Shown one piece after another: positions 21,601-36,600 of a DNA stretch of 64,000 bases. The translations under genes and the position numbers were made by a program. The notes under the pieces are model-generated. The model ran no database searches. It was not told the DNA's origin and worked only from the letters and a program-made list of their open reading frames with translations. Numbering within the stretch: position 1 is the first letter of the stretch; each line of letters opens with the position of its first letter. This DNA comes from Gadus chalcogrammus (lineage: Eukaryota > Chordata > Actinopteri > Gadiformes > Gadidae): the NCBI RefSeq assembly GCF_026213295.1, contig NC_079428.1:984184-1048183 (forward strand), given 5' to 3'.

Positions 21601-24600
21601 TTCAAACTTCAACAGCAGAGCCACCGGCTTCTGCATCCACAGTTCTGACTTCAACAGGTGGAACTGTGACCTCTGCATCCACAGTTCTGACTTCAACGAA
21701 TGAACAATTGACTTCTGTATCCACAGTTCTGACTTCAACAGATGGAACACTGACTTCAGACCCACTGACTTCTCAAACTACGGTTCAAACTTCAACAGCA
21801 GAACCATCGACTTCTGCATCCACAGTTCTGACTTCAACAGATGGACCATTGACTTCTGCATCAACAGTGCTGACTTCAACAGATGGAACAGTAACATCTG
21901 AATCCCCAGTTCTGACTTCAACAGATGGACCCTTGACCTCTGCATCCACTGTTCTGACTTCAACAGATGGACCTTTGACATCTGACCCACTGACTTCTCA
22001 AACTACGGTTCAAACTTCAACAGCAGAGCCATCGACTTCTGCATCCACAGTTCTGACTTCAACAGATGGAACAGTAACATCTGCATCCCCAGTTCTGACT
22101 TCAACAGATGGAACATTGACCTCTGCATCCACTGTTCTGACTTCAACAAATGGACCTTTGACATCTGTCCCACTGACTTCTCAAACTACGGTTCAAACTT
22201 CAACAGCAGAGCCATCGACTTCTGCATCCACAGTTCTGACTTCAACAGGTGGAACAGGGACCACTGCATCCACAGTTCTGACTTCAACGAGTGAACAATT
22301 GACTTCTGCATCCACAGTTCTGACTTCAACGGATGGAACATTGACTTCGGACCCACTGACTTCCCAAACTACGGTTCAAACTTCAACAGCAGATCAATTT
22401 ACTTCTGCATCCACAGTTCTGACTTCAACAGATGGACCATTGACTTCTGCATCAACAGTTCTGACTTCAACAGATGGAATATTGACTTCTGACACACTGA
22501 CTTCTCAAACTACGGTTCAAACTTCAACAGCAGAGCCATCGACTTCTGCATCCACAGTTCTGACTTCAACAGGTGGAACAGTGACCTCTGCATCCACAGT
22601 TCTGTCATCAACGAATGAACAATTGACTTCTGCATCCCCAGTTCTGACTTCAACAGATGGACCATTGACCTCTGCATCCACAGTTCTGACTTCAACAAAT
22701 GGAACATTGACTTCGGACCCACTGACTTCTCAAACTACGGTTCAAACTTCAACAGCAGAGCCATCGACTTCTGCATCGACAGTTCTGACTTCAACAGATG
22801 GACCATTGACTTCTGCATCAACAGTTATGACTTCAACGAATGGGCAATTGACTTCTGCATCCACAGTTCTGACTTCAACAGACGGAACATTGACCTCGGA
22901 CCCAATGACTTCTCAAACTACTGTTCAAACTTCAACAGCAGAGCCATCGACTTCTGCATGCACAGTTCTGACATCAACAGGTGGAACAGTGACCTCTGCA
23001 TCCACAGTTCTGACTTCAACAAATGAACAATTGACTTCTGTATCCACAGTTCTGACTTCAACAGATGGACCATTGAATTCTGCATCCACAGTTCTGACTT
23101 CAACAGATGGAACATTGACTTCGGACCCACTGACTTCTCAAACTACGGTTCAAACTTCAACAGCAGAACCATCGACTTCTGCATCCACAGTTCTGACTTC
23201 AACAGATGGACCATTGACTTCTGCATCAACAGTTCTGACTTCAACAAAAGGACCATTGACTTCTGCATCAACAGTGCTGACTTCAACAGATGGAACAGTA
23301 ACATCTGCATCCCCAGTTCTGACTTCAACAGATGGACCATTGACCTCTGCATCCACTGTTCTGACTTCAACAGATGGACCTTTGACATCTGACCCACTGA
23401 CTTCTCAAACTACGGTTCAAACTTCAACAGCAGAGCCATCGACTTCTGCATCCACACTTCTGACTTCAACAGATGGACCATTGACTTCTGCATCAACAGT
23501 TCTGACTTCAACAGATGGAACAATAACTTCTGCATCCACGGTTCTGACTTCAACAGATGAACCATTGACTTCTGCATCAACAGTTCTGACTACAACAGAT
23601 GGAACAGTAACATCTGCATCCACAGTTCGGACTTCAACAGATGGACCATTGACCTCGGCATCCACTGTTCTGACTTCAACAGATGGACCTTTGACATCTG
23701 AGCCACTGACTTCTCAAACTACGGTTCAAACTTCAACAACAGAGACATCGACTTCTGCATCCACAGTTCTGACTTCAACAGATGGACCATTGACCTCTGC
23801 ATCCACAGTTCTGACTTCAGCAGATGGAACATTGACCTCTGCATCCACAGTTCTGACTTCAGCAGATGGACCTTTGACATCTGACCCACTGACTTCTCAA
23901 ACTACGGTTCAAACTTCAACAGCAGAGCCATCGACTTCTGCATCCACAGTTCTGACTTCAACAGGTGGAACAGTGACCTCTGCATCCACAGTTCTGACTT
24001 CAACGAATGAACAATTGTCTTCTGCATCCACAGTTCTGACTTCAACAAATGGACCATTGACCTCTGCATCCACAGTTCTGACTTCAACAGATGGAACATT
24101 GACTTCTGCATCAACAGTTCTGACTTCAACAGATGGACCATTGACTTCTGCATCAACAGTTCTAACTTCAACAGACGGAATAGTGACTTCTGACACACTG
24201 ACTTCTCAAACTACGGTTCAAACTTCAACAGCAGAGCCATCGACTTCTGCATCCACAGTTCTGACTTCAACAGATGGACCATTGACTTCTGCATCAACAG
24301 TTCTGACTTCAACAGAAGGACCATTGACTTCTGCATCAACAGTGCTGACTTCAACAGATGGAACAGTAACATCTGCATCCCCAGTTCTGACTTCAACAGA
24401 TGGACCATTGACCTCTGCATCCACTGTTCTGACTTCAACAAATGGACCTTTGACATCTGACCCACTGACTTCTCAAACTACGGTTCAAACTTCAACAGCA
24501 GAGCCATCGACTTCTGCATCCACAGTTCTGACTTCAACAGATGGACCATTTACTTCTGCATCAACAGTTCTGACTTCAACAGATGGAACAATAAGTACTG

Positions 24601-27600
24601 CATCCACGGTTCTGACTTCAACAGATGGACCATTGACCTCTGCATCCACAGTTCTGACTTCAACAGATGGAATAGTGACTTCTGACACACAGACTTCTCA
24701 AACTACGGTTCAAACTTCAACAGCGGAGCCATCAACTTCTGTATCCACACTTCTGACTTCAACAGGTGGAACAGGGACCACTGCATCCACAGTTCTGACT
24801 TCAACAGATGGAACATTGACTTCGGACCCACTGACTTCTCAAACTACTGTTCAAACTTCAACAGCAGATCAATTTACTTCTGCATCCACAGTTCTGACTT
24901 CAACAGATGGATCATTGACTTCTGCATCAACAGTTCTGACTTCAACAGATGGAATAGTGACTTCTGACACACTGACTTCTCAAACTACGGTTCAAACTTC
25001 AACAGCAGAGCCATCGACTTCTGCATCCACAGTTTTGACTTCAACAGGTGGAACAGTGACCTCTGCATCCACAGTTTTGACTTCAACGAATGAACAATTG
25101 ACTTCCGCATCCACAGTTCTGACTTCAACAAATGGACCATTGACCTCTGCATCCACAGTTCTGACTTCAACAGATGGAACATTGACTTCGGACTCACTGA
25201 CTTCTCAAACTACGGTTCAAACTTCAACAGCAGAACCATCGACATCTGCATCCACAGTTCTGACTTCAACAGATGGACCATTGACTTCTGCATCAACAGT
25301 TCTGACTTCAACAAAAGGACCATTGACTTCTGCATCAACAGTGCTGACTTCAACAGATGGAACAGTAACATCTGCATCCCCAGTTCTGACTTCAACAGAT
25401 GGACCATTGACCTCTGCATCCACTGTTCTGACTTCAACAGATGGACCTTTGACATCTGACCCACTGACTTCTCAAACTACGGTTCAAACTTCAACAGCAG
25501 AGCCATCGACTTCTGCATCCACAGTTCTGACTTCAACAGGTGGAACAGTGACCTCTGCATCCACAGTTCTGACTTCAACAAATGAACAATTGACTTCTGC
25601 ATACACAGTTCTGACTTCAACAAATGGACCATTGACCTCTGCATCCACAGTTCTGACTTCAACAGATGGAACATTGACTTCGGACCCACTGACTTCTCAA
25701 ACTACGGTTCAAACTTCAACAGCAGAACCATCGACTTCTGCATCCACAGTTCTGACTTCAACAGATGGACCATTGACTTCTGCATCAACAGTTCTGACTT
25801 CAACAAAAGGACCATTGACTTCTGCATCAACAGTGCTGACTTCAACAGATGGATCAGTAACATCTGCATCCCCAGTTCTGACTTCAACAGATGGACCCTT
25901 GACCTCTGCATCCACTGTTCTGAATTCAACAGATGGACCTTTGACATCTGACCCACTGACTTCTCAAACTACGGTTCAAACTTCTACAGCAGAGCTATCG
26001 ACTTCTGCATCCACGGTTCTGACTTCAACAGATGGACCATTGACTTCTGCATCAACAGTTCTGACTTCAACAGATGGACCATTGACTTCTGCATCAACAG
26101 TTCTGACTTCAACAGACGGAATAGTGACTTCTGACACACTGACTTCTCATACTACGGTTCAAATTTCAACAGCAGAGCCATCGACTTCTGCATCCATAGT
26201 TCTGACTTCAACAGATGGACCATTGACTTCTGCATCAACAGTTCTGACTTCAACAGAAGGACCATTGACTTCTGCATCAACAGTGCTGACTTCAACAGAT
26301 GGAACAGTAACATCTGCATCCCCAGTTCTGACTTCAACAGATGGACCATTGACCTCTGCATCCACTGTTCTGACTTCAACAAATGGACCTTTGACATCTG
26401 ACCCACTGACTTCTCAAACTACGGTTCAAACTTCAACAGCAGAGCCATCGACTTCTGCATCCACAGTTCTGACTTCAACAGGTGGAACAGTGACCTCTGC
26501 ATCCACAGTTCTGACTTCAACAGATGGAACATTGACTTCTGCATCAACAGTTCTGACTTCAACAAAAGGACCATTGACTTCTGCATCAACAGTGCTGACT
26601 TCAACAGATGGAACAGTAACATCTGCATCCCCAGTTCTGACTTCAACAGATGGACCCTTGACCTCTGCATCCACTGTTCTGACTTCAACAAATGGACCTT
26701 TGACATCTGACCCATTGACTTCTCAAACTACGGTTCAAACTTCTATAGCAGAGCTATCGACTTCTGCATCCACGGTTCTGACTCCAACAGATGGACCATT
26801 GACTTCTGCATCAACAGTTCTGACTTCAACAGACGGAATAGTGACTTCTGACACACTGACTTCTCAAACTACGGTTCAAACTTCAACAGCAGAGCCATCG
26901 ACTTCTGCATCCACAGTTCTGACTTCAACAGATGGAACAGTGACCTCTGCATCCACAGTTCTGACTTCAACGAATGAACAATTTACTTCTGTATCCACAG
27001 TTCTGACTTCAACAGATGGACCCTTGACCTCTGCATCCACTGTTCTGACTTCAACAAATGGACCTTTGACATCTGACCCACTGACTTCTCAAACTACGGT
27101 TCAAACTTCAACAGCAGAGCCATCGACTTCTGCATCCACAGTTCTGACTTCAACAGGTGGAACAGTGACCTCTGCATCCACAGTTCTGACTTCAACAAAT
27201 GAACAATTGACTTCTGCATACACAGTTCTGACTTCAACAAATGGACCATTGACCTCTGCATCCACAGTTCTGACTTCAACAGATGGAACATTGACTTCGG
27301 ACCCACTGACTTCTCAAACTACGGTTCAAACTTCAACAGCAGAACCATCGACTTCTGCATCCACAGTTCTGACTTCAACAGATGGACCATTGACTTCTGC
27401 ATCAACAGTTCTGACTTCAACAAAAGGACCATTGACTTCTGCATCAACAGTGCTGACTTCAACAGATGGATCAGTAACATCTGCATCCCCAGTTCTGACT
27501 TCAACAGATGGACCCTTGACCTCTGCATCCACTGTTCTGAATTCAACAGATGGACCTTTGACATCTGACCCACTGACTTCTCAAACTACGGTTCAAACTT

Positions 27601-30600
27601 CTACAGCAGAGCTATCGACTTCTGCATCCACGGTTCTGACTTCAACAGATGGACCATTGACTTCTGCATCAACAGTTCTGACTTCAACAGATGGACCATT
27701 GACTTCTGCATCAACAGTTCTGACTTCAACAGACGGAATAGTGACTTCTGACACACTGACTTCTCATACTACGGTTCAAATTTCAACAGCAGAGCCATCG
27801 ACTTCTGCATCCATAGTTCTGACTTCAACAGATGGACCATTGACTTCTGCATCAACAGTTCTGACTTCAACAGAAGGACCATTGACTTCTGCATCAACAG
27901 TGCTGACTTCAACAGATGGAACAGTAACATCTGCATCCCCAGTTCTGACTTCAACAGATGGACCATTGACCTCTGCATCCACTGTTCTGACTTCAACAAA
28001 TGGACCTTTGACATCTGACCCACTGACTTCTCAAACTACGGTTCAAACTTCAACAGCAGAGCCATCGACTTCTGCATCCACAGTTCTGACTTCAACAGGT
28101 GGAACAGTGACCTCTGCATCCACAGTTCTGACTTCAACAGATGGAACATTGACTTCTGCATCAACAGTTCTGACTTCAACAAAAGGACCATTGACTTCTG
28201 CATCAACAGTGCTGACTTCAACAGATGGAACAGTAACATCTGCATCCCCAGTTCTGACTTCAACAGATGGACCCTTGACCTCTGCATCCACTGTTCTGAC
28301 TTCAACAAATGGACCTTTGACATCTGACCCATTGACTTCTCAAACTACGGTTCAAACTTCTATAGCAGAGCTATCGACTTCTGCATCCACGGTTCTGACT
28401 CCAACAGATGGACCATTGACTTCTGCATCAACAGTTCTGACTTCAACAGACGGAATAGTGACTTCTGACACACTGACTTCTCAAACTACGGTTCAAACTT
28501 CAACAGCAGAGCCATCGACTTCTGCATCCACAGTTCTGACTTCAACAGATGGAACAGTGACCTCTGCATCCACAGTTCTGACTTCAACGAATGAACAATT
28601 TACTTCTGTATCCACAGTTCTGACTTCAACAGATGGACCCTTGACCTCTGCATCCACTGTTCTGACTTCAACAAATGGACCTTTGACATCTGACCCACTG
28701 ACTTCTCAAACTACGGTTCAAACTTCTATAGCAGAGCTATCGACTTATGCATCCACGGTTCTGACTTCAACAGATGGACCATTGACTTCTGCATCAACAG
28801 TTCTGACTTCAACAGACGGAATAGTGACTTCTGACACACTGACTTCTCAAACTACGGTTCAAACTTCAACAGCAGAGCCATCGACTTCTGCATCCACAGT
28901 TATGACTTCAACAGATGGAACAGTGACCTCTGCATCTACAGCTCTGACTTCAACGAATGAACAATTGACTTCTGTATCCACAGTTCTGACTTCAACAGAT
29001 GGACCATTGAACTCTGCATCAACAGTTCTGACTTCAACAGATGGAACATTGACTTCGGACCCACTGACTTCTCAAACTACTGTTCAAACTTCAACAGCAG
29101 ATCAATTTACTTCTGCATCCACAGTTCTGACTTCAACAGATGGACCATTGACTTCTGCATCAACAGTTCTGACTTCAACAGATGGAATATTGACTTCTGA
29201 CACACTGACCTCTCAAACTACGGTTCAAACTACAACAGCAGAGCCATCGACTTCTGCATCCACAGTTCTGACTTCAACAGGTGGAACAGTGACCTCTGCA
29301 TCCACAGTTCTGTCATCAACGACTGAACAATTGACTTCTGTATCCCCAGTTCTGACTTCAACAGTTGGACCATTGACCTCTGCATCCACAGTTCTGACTT
29401 CAACAAATGGAACATTGACTTCGGACCCACTGACTTCTCAAACTACGGTTCAAACTTCAACAGCAGAGCCATCGACTTCTGCATCCACAGTTCTGACTTC
29501 AACAGGTGGAACAGTGACCTCTGCATCCACAGTTCTGACTTCAACAGATGGAACATTGACTTCGGACCCACTGACCTCTCAAACTACGGTTCAAACTTCA
29601 ACAGCAGAACCATCGACTTCTGCATCCACAGTTCTGACTTCAACAGATGGACCATTGACTTCTGCATCAACAGTTCTGACTTCAACAAAAGGACCATTGA
29701 CTTCTGCATCAACAGTGCTGACTTCAACAGATGGAACAGTAACATCTGCATCCCCAGTTCTGACTTCAACAGATGGACCCTTGAGCTCTGCATCCACTGT
29801 TCTGACTTCAACAAATGGACCTTTGACATCTGACCCACTGACTTCTCAAACTACGGTTCAAACTTCTATAGCAGAGCTATCGACTTCTGCATCCACGGTT
29901 CTGACTTCAACAGATGGACCATTGACTTCTGCATCAACAGTTATGACTTCAACAGACGGAATAGTGACTTCTGACACACTGACTTCTCAAACTACGGTTC
30001 AAACTTCAACAGCAGAGCCATCGACTTCTGCATCCACAGTTCTGACTTCAACAGATGGAACAGTGACCTCTGCATCCACAGTTCTGACTTCAACGAATGA
30101 ACAATTGACTTCTGTATCCACAGTTCTGACTTCAACAGATGGACCCTTGACCTCTGCATCCACTGTTCTGACTTCAACAAATGGACCTTTGACATCTGAC
30201 CCACTGACTTCTCAAACTACGGTTCAAACTTCTATAGCAGAGCTATCGACTTCTGCATCCACGGTTATGACTTCAACAGATGGACCATTGACTTCTGCAT
30301 CAACAGTTCTGACTTCAACAGATGGACCATTGACTTCTGCATCAACAGTTCTGACTTCAACAGATGGAATAGTGACTTCTGACACACTGACTTCTCAAAC
30401 TACGGTTCAAACTTCAACAGCAGAGCCATCGACTTCTGCATCCACAGTTCTGACTCCAACAAGTGGAACAGTGACCTCTGCATCCACAGTTTTGACTTCA
30501 ACGAATGAACAATTGACTTCCGCATCCACAGTTCTGACTTCAACAAATGGACCATTGACCTCTGCATCCACAGTTCTGACTTCAGCAGATGGAACAGTTA

Positions 30601-33600
30601 CATCTGCATCCCCAGTTCTGACTTCAACAGATGGACCCTTGACCTCTGCATCCACTGTTCTGACTTCAACAAATGGACCTTTGACATCTGACCCACTGAC
30701 TTCTCAAACTACGGTTAAAACTTCTATAGCAGAGCTATCGACTTCTGCATCCACGGTTCTGACTTCAACAGATGGACCATTGACTTCTGCATTAACAGTT
30801 CTGACTTCAACAGACGGAATAGTGACTTCTGACACACTGACTTCTCAAACTACGGTTCAAACTTCAACAGCAGAGCCATCGACTTCTGCATCCACAGTTC
30901 TGACTTCAACAGATGGAACAGTGACCTCTGCATCCACAGTTCTGACTTCAAAGAATGAACAATTGACTTCTGTATCCACAGTTCTGACTTCAACAGATGG
31001 ACCTTTGAACTCTGCATCCACAGTTCTGACTTCAACAGATGGAACATTGACTTCGGACCCACTGACTTCTCAAACTATTGTTCAAACTTCAACAGCAGAA
31101 CAATCGACTTCTGTATCCACAGTTCTGACTTCAACAGATGGACCATTGACTTTTGCATCAACACTTCTGACTTCAACAGAAGGACCATTGACTTCTGCAT
31201 CAACAGTGCTGACTTCAACAGATGGAACAGTAACATCTGCATCCCCAGTTCTGACTTCAACAGATGGACCATTGACCTCTGCATCCACTGTTCTGACTTC
31301 AACAAATGGACCTTTGACATCTGACCCACTGACTTCTCAAACTACGGTTCAAACTTCAACAGCAGAGCCATCGACTTCTGCATCCACAGTTCTGACTTCA
31401 ACAGATGGAACAATAACTTCTGCATCCACGGTGCTGACTCCAACAGATGAACCATTGACTTCTGCATCAACAGTTCTGACTACAACAAATGGAACAGTAA
31501 CATCTGCATCCACAGTTCGGACTTCAACAGATGGACCATTGACCTCGGCATCCACTGTTCTGACTTCAACAGATGGACCTTTGACATCTGAGCAACTGAC
31601 TTCTCAAACTACGGTTCAAACTTCAACAACAGAGACATCGACTTCTGCATCCACAGTTCTGACTTCAACAGATGGACCATTGACCTCTGCATCCACAGTT
31701 CTGACTTCAGCAGATGGAACATTGACTTCGGACCCACTGACTTCTCAAACTACGGTTCAAACTTCAACATCAGAGCCATCGACTTCTGCATCCACAGTTC
31801 TGACTTCAACGAATGAACAATTGACTCCTGCATCCACAGTTCTGACTTCAACAGAAGGAACATTGACTTCGGACCCACTGACTTCTCAAACTACGGTTCA
31901 AACTTCAACAGCAGATCCATCGACTTCTGCAGCCACACTTCTGACTTCAACGGGTGGAACAGTGACTTCTGCATCCACAGTTCTGACTTCAACGAATGGA
32001 CAATTGACTTCTGCTTCCTCAGTTTTGACTTCAACAGCTGGAACATTGACTTCGGACCCACTGACTTCCCAAACTACGGTTCAAACTTCAACAGCAGATA
32101 CATTTACTTCTGCATCCACAGTTCTGACTTCAACAGATGGACCATTGACTTCTGCATCAACAGTTCTGACTTCAACAGATGGAATAGTGACTTCTGACAC
32201 ACTGACTTCTCAAACTACGGTTCAAACTTCAACAGCAGATCAATTTACTTCTGCATCCACAGTTCTGACTTCAACAGAAGGACCATTGACTTCTGCATCA
32301 ACAGTGCTGACTTCAACAGATGGAACAGTAACATCTGCATCCCCAGTTCTGACTTCAACAGATGGACCATTGACCTCTGCATCGACTGTTCTGACTTCAA
32401 CAAATGGACCTTTGACATCTGACCCACTGACTTCTCAAACTACGGTTCAAACTTCAACAGCAGATCAATTTACTTCTGCATCCACAGTTCTGACTTCAAC
32501 AGATGGACCATTGACTTCTGCATCAACAGTTCTGACTTCAACAGATGGAATAGTGACTTCTGACACACTGACTTCTCAAACAACGGTTCAAACTTCAACA
32601 GCAGAACAATCGACTTCTGCATCCACAGTTCTGACTTCAACAGATGGAACAGTAACATCTGCATCCCCAGTTCTGACTTCAACAGATGGACCATTGACCT
32701 CTGCATCGACTGTTCTGACTTCAACAAATGGACCTTTGACATCTGACCCACTGACTTCTCAAACTACGGTTCAAACTTCAACAGCAGAGCCATCGACTTC
32801 TGCATCCACAGTTCTGACTTCAACAGATGGAACAATAACTTCTGCATCCACGGTTCTGACTTCAACAGATGAACCATTGACTTCTGCATCAACAGTTCTG
32901 ACTACAACAGATGGAACAGTACCATCTGCATCCACAGTTCGGACTTCAACAGATGGACCATTGACCTCGGCATCCACTGTTCTGACTTCAACAGATGGAC
33001 CTTTGACATCTGAGCAACTGACTTCTCAAACTACGGTTCAAACTTCAACAACAGAGACATCGACTTCTGCATCCACTGTTTTGACTTCAACAAATGGACC
33101 TTTGACATCTGACCCACTGACTTCTCAAACTACGGTTCAAACTTCAACAGCAGAGCCATCGACTTCTGCATCCACAGTTCTGACTTCAACAGATGGAACA
33201 ATAACTTCTGCATCCACGGTTCTGACTTCAACAGATGGACCATTGACTTCTGCATCAACAGTTCTGACTTCAACAGATGGACCATTGACTTCTGCATCAA
33301 CAGTTCTGACTTCAACAGACGGAATAGTGACTTCTGACACACTGACTTCTCAAACTACGGTTCAAACTTCAACAGCAGAGCCATCGACTTCTGCATCCAC
33401 AGTTCTGACTTCAACAGATGGAACAATAACTTCTGCATCCACGGTTCTGACTTCAACAGATGAACCATTGACTTCTTCATCAACAGTTCTGACTACAACA
33501 GATGGAACAGTAACATCTGCATCCACAGTTCAGACTTCAACAGATGGACCATTGACCTCGGCATCCACTGTTCTCACTTCAACAGATGGACCTTTGACAT

Positions 33601-36600
33601 CTGAGCAACTGACTTCTCAAACTACGGTTCAAACTTCAACAACAGAGACATCGACTTCTGCATCCACAGTTCTGACTTCAACAGATGGACCATTGACCTC
33701 TGCATCCACAGTTCTGACTTCAGCAGATGGAACATTGACTTCGGACCCACTGACTTCTCAAACTACGGTTCAAACTTCAACATCAGAGCCATCGACTTCT
33801 GCATCCACAGTTCTGACTTCAACGAATGAACAATTGACTCCTGCATCCACAGTTCTGACTTCAACAGAAGGAACATTGACTTCGGACCCACTGACTTCTC
33901 AAACTACGGTTCAAACTTCAACAGCAGAGCCATCGACTTCTGCATCCACAGTTATGACTTCAACAAATGGACCATTGACTTCTGCATCAACAGTTCTGAC
34001 TTCAACAGAAGGACCATTGACTTCTGCATCAACAGTGCTGACTTCAACAGATGGAACAGTAACATCTGCATCCCCAGTTCTGACTTCAACAGATGGACCA
34101 TTGACCTCTGCATCGACTGTTCTGACTTCAACAAATGGACCTTTGACATCTGACCCACTGACTTCTCAAACTACGGTTCAAACTTCAACAGCAGAGCCAT
34201 CGACTTCTGCATCAACAGTTCTGACTTCAACAGATGGAACAATAACTTCTGCATCCACGGTTCTGACTTCAACAGATGAACCATTGACTTCTGCATCAAC
34301 AGTTCTGACTACAACAGATGGAACAGTAACATCTGCATCCACAGTTCGGACTTCAACAGATGGACCATTGACCTCGGCATCCACTGTTCTGACTTCAACA
34401 GATGGACCTTTGACATCTGAGCAACTGACTTCTCAAACTACGGTTCAAACTTCAACAACAGAGACATCGACTTCTGCATCCACAGTTCTGACTTCAACAG
34501 ATGGACCATTGACCTCTGCATCCACAGTTCTGACTTCAGCAGATGGAAAATTGACTTCGGACCCACTGACTTCTCAAACTACGGTTCAAACTTCAACATC
34601 AGAGCCATCGACTTCTGCATCCACAGTTCTGACTTCAACGAATGAACAATTGACTCCTGCATCCACAGTTCTGACTTCAACAGAAGGAACATTGACTTCG
34701 GACCCACTGACTTCTCAAACTACGGTTCAAACTTCAACAGTAGAGCCATCGACTTCTGCATCCACAGTTATGACTTCAACAAATGGACCATTGACTTCTG
34801 CATCAACAGTTCTGACTTCAACAGAAGAACCATTGACTTCTGCATCAACAGTGCTGACTTCAACAGATGGAACAGTAACATCTGCATCCCCAGTTCTGAC
34901 TTCAACAGATGGACCACTGACCTCTGCATCCACTGTTCTGACTTCAACAAACGGACCTTTGACATCTGACCCACTGACTTCTCAAACTACGGTTCAAACT
35001 TCAACAGCAGAGCCATCGACTTCTGCATCCACAGTTCTGACTTCAACAGATGGACCATTAACTTCTGCATCAACAGTTATGACTTCAACAGATGGAACAA
35101 TAAGTACTGCATCCACGGTTCTGACTTCAACAGATGGACCATTGACCTCTGCATCCACAGTTCTGACTTCAACAGATGGAACAGTGACCTCTGCATCCAC
35201 AGTTCTGACTTCAACGAATGAACAATTGACTTCTGTATCCACAGTTCTGACTTCAACAGATGGACCATTGAACTCTGCATCCACAGTTCTGACTTCAACA
35301 GATGGAACATTGACTTCGGACCCACTGACTTCTCAAACTACTGTTCAAACTTCAACAGCAGAACATTCGACTTCTGCATCCCCAGTTCTGACTTCAACAG
35401 ATGGACCATTGACCTCTGCATCCACTGTTTTGACTTCAACAAATGGACCTTTGACATCTGACCCACTGACTTCTCAAACTACGGTTCAAACTTCAACAGC
35501 AGAGCCATCGACTTCTGCATCCACAGTTCTGACTTCAACAGATGGAACAATAACTTCTGCATCCACGGTTCTGACTTCAACAGATGGACCATTGACTTCT
35601 GCATCAACAGTTCTGACTTCAACAGATGGACCATTGACTTCTGCATCAACAGTTCTGACTTCAACAGACGGAATAGTGACTTCTGACACACTGACTTCTC
35701 AAACTACGGTTCAAACTTCAACAGCAGAGCCATCGACTTCTGCATCCACAGTTCTGACTTCAACAGATGGAACAATAACTTCTGCATCCACGGTTCTGAC
35801 TTCAACAGATGAACCATTGACTTCTGCATCAACAGTTCTGACTACAACAGATGGAACAGTAACATCTGCATCCACAGTTCAGACTTCAACAGATGGACCA
35901 TTGACCTCGGCATCCACTGTTCTCACTTCAACAGATGGACCTTTGACATCTGAGCCACTGACTTCTCAAACTACTGTTCAAACTTCAACAGCAGAACATT
36001 CGACTTCTGCATCCACAGCTCTGACTTCAACAGATGGACCATTGACTTCTGCATCAACAGTTCTGACTTCAACAGAAGGACCATTGACTTCTGCATCAAC
36101 AGTGCTGACTTCAACCGATGGAACAGTAACATCTGCATCCCCAGTTCTGACTTCAACAGATGGACCATTGACCTCTGCATCGACTGTTCTTACTTCAACA
36201 AATGGACCTTTGACATCTGACCCACTGACTTCTCAAACTACGGTTCAAACTTCAACAGCAGAGCCATCGACTTCTGCATCCACAGTTCTGACTTCAACAG
36301 ATGGAACAATAACTTCTGCATCCACGGTTCTGACTTCAACAGATGAACCATTGACTTCTGCATCAACAGTTCTGACTACAACAGATGGAACAGTGACCTC
36401 TGCATCCACAGTTCTGACTTCAACTAATGAACAATTGACTTCTGTATCCACAGTTCTGACTTCAACAGATGGACCATTGAACTCTGCATCCACAGTTCTG
36501 ACTTCAACAGATGGAACATTGACTTCGGACCCACTGACTTCTCAAACTACTGTTCAAACTTCAACAGCAGAACAATCGACTTCTGCATCCACAGTTCTGA

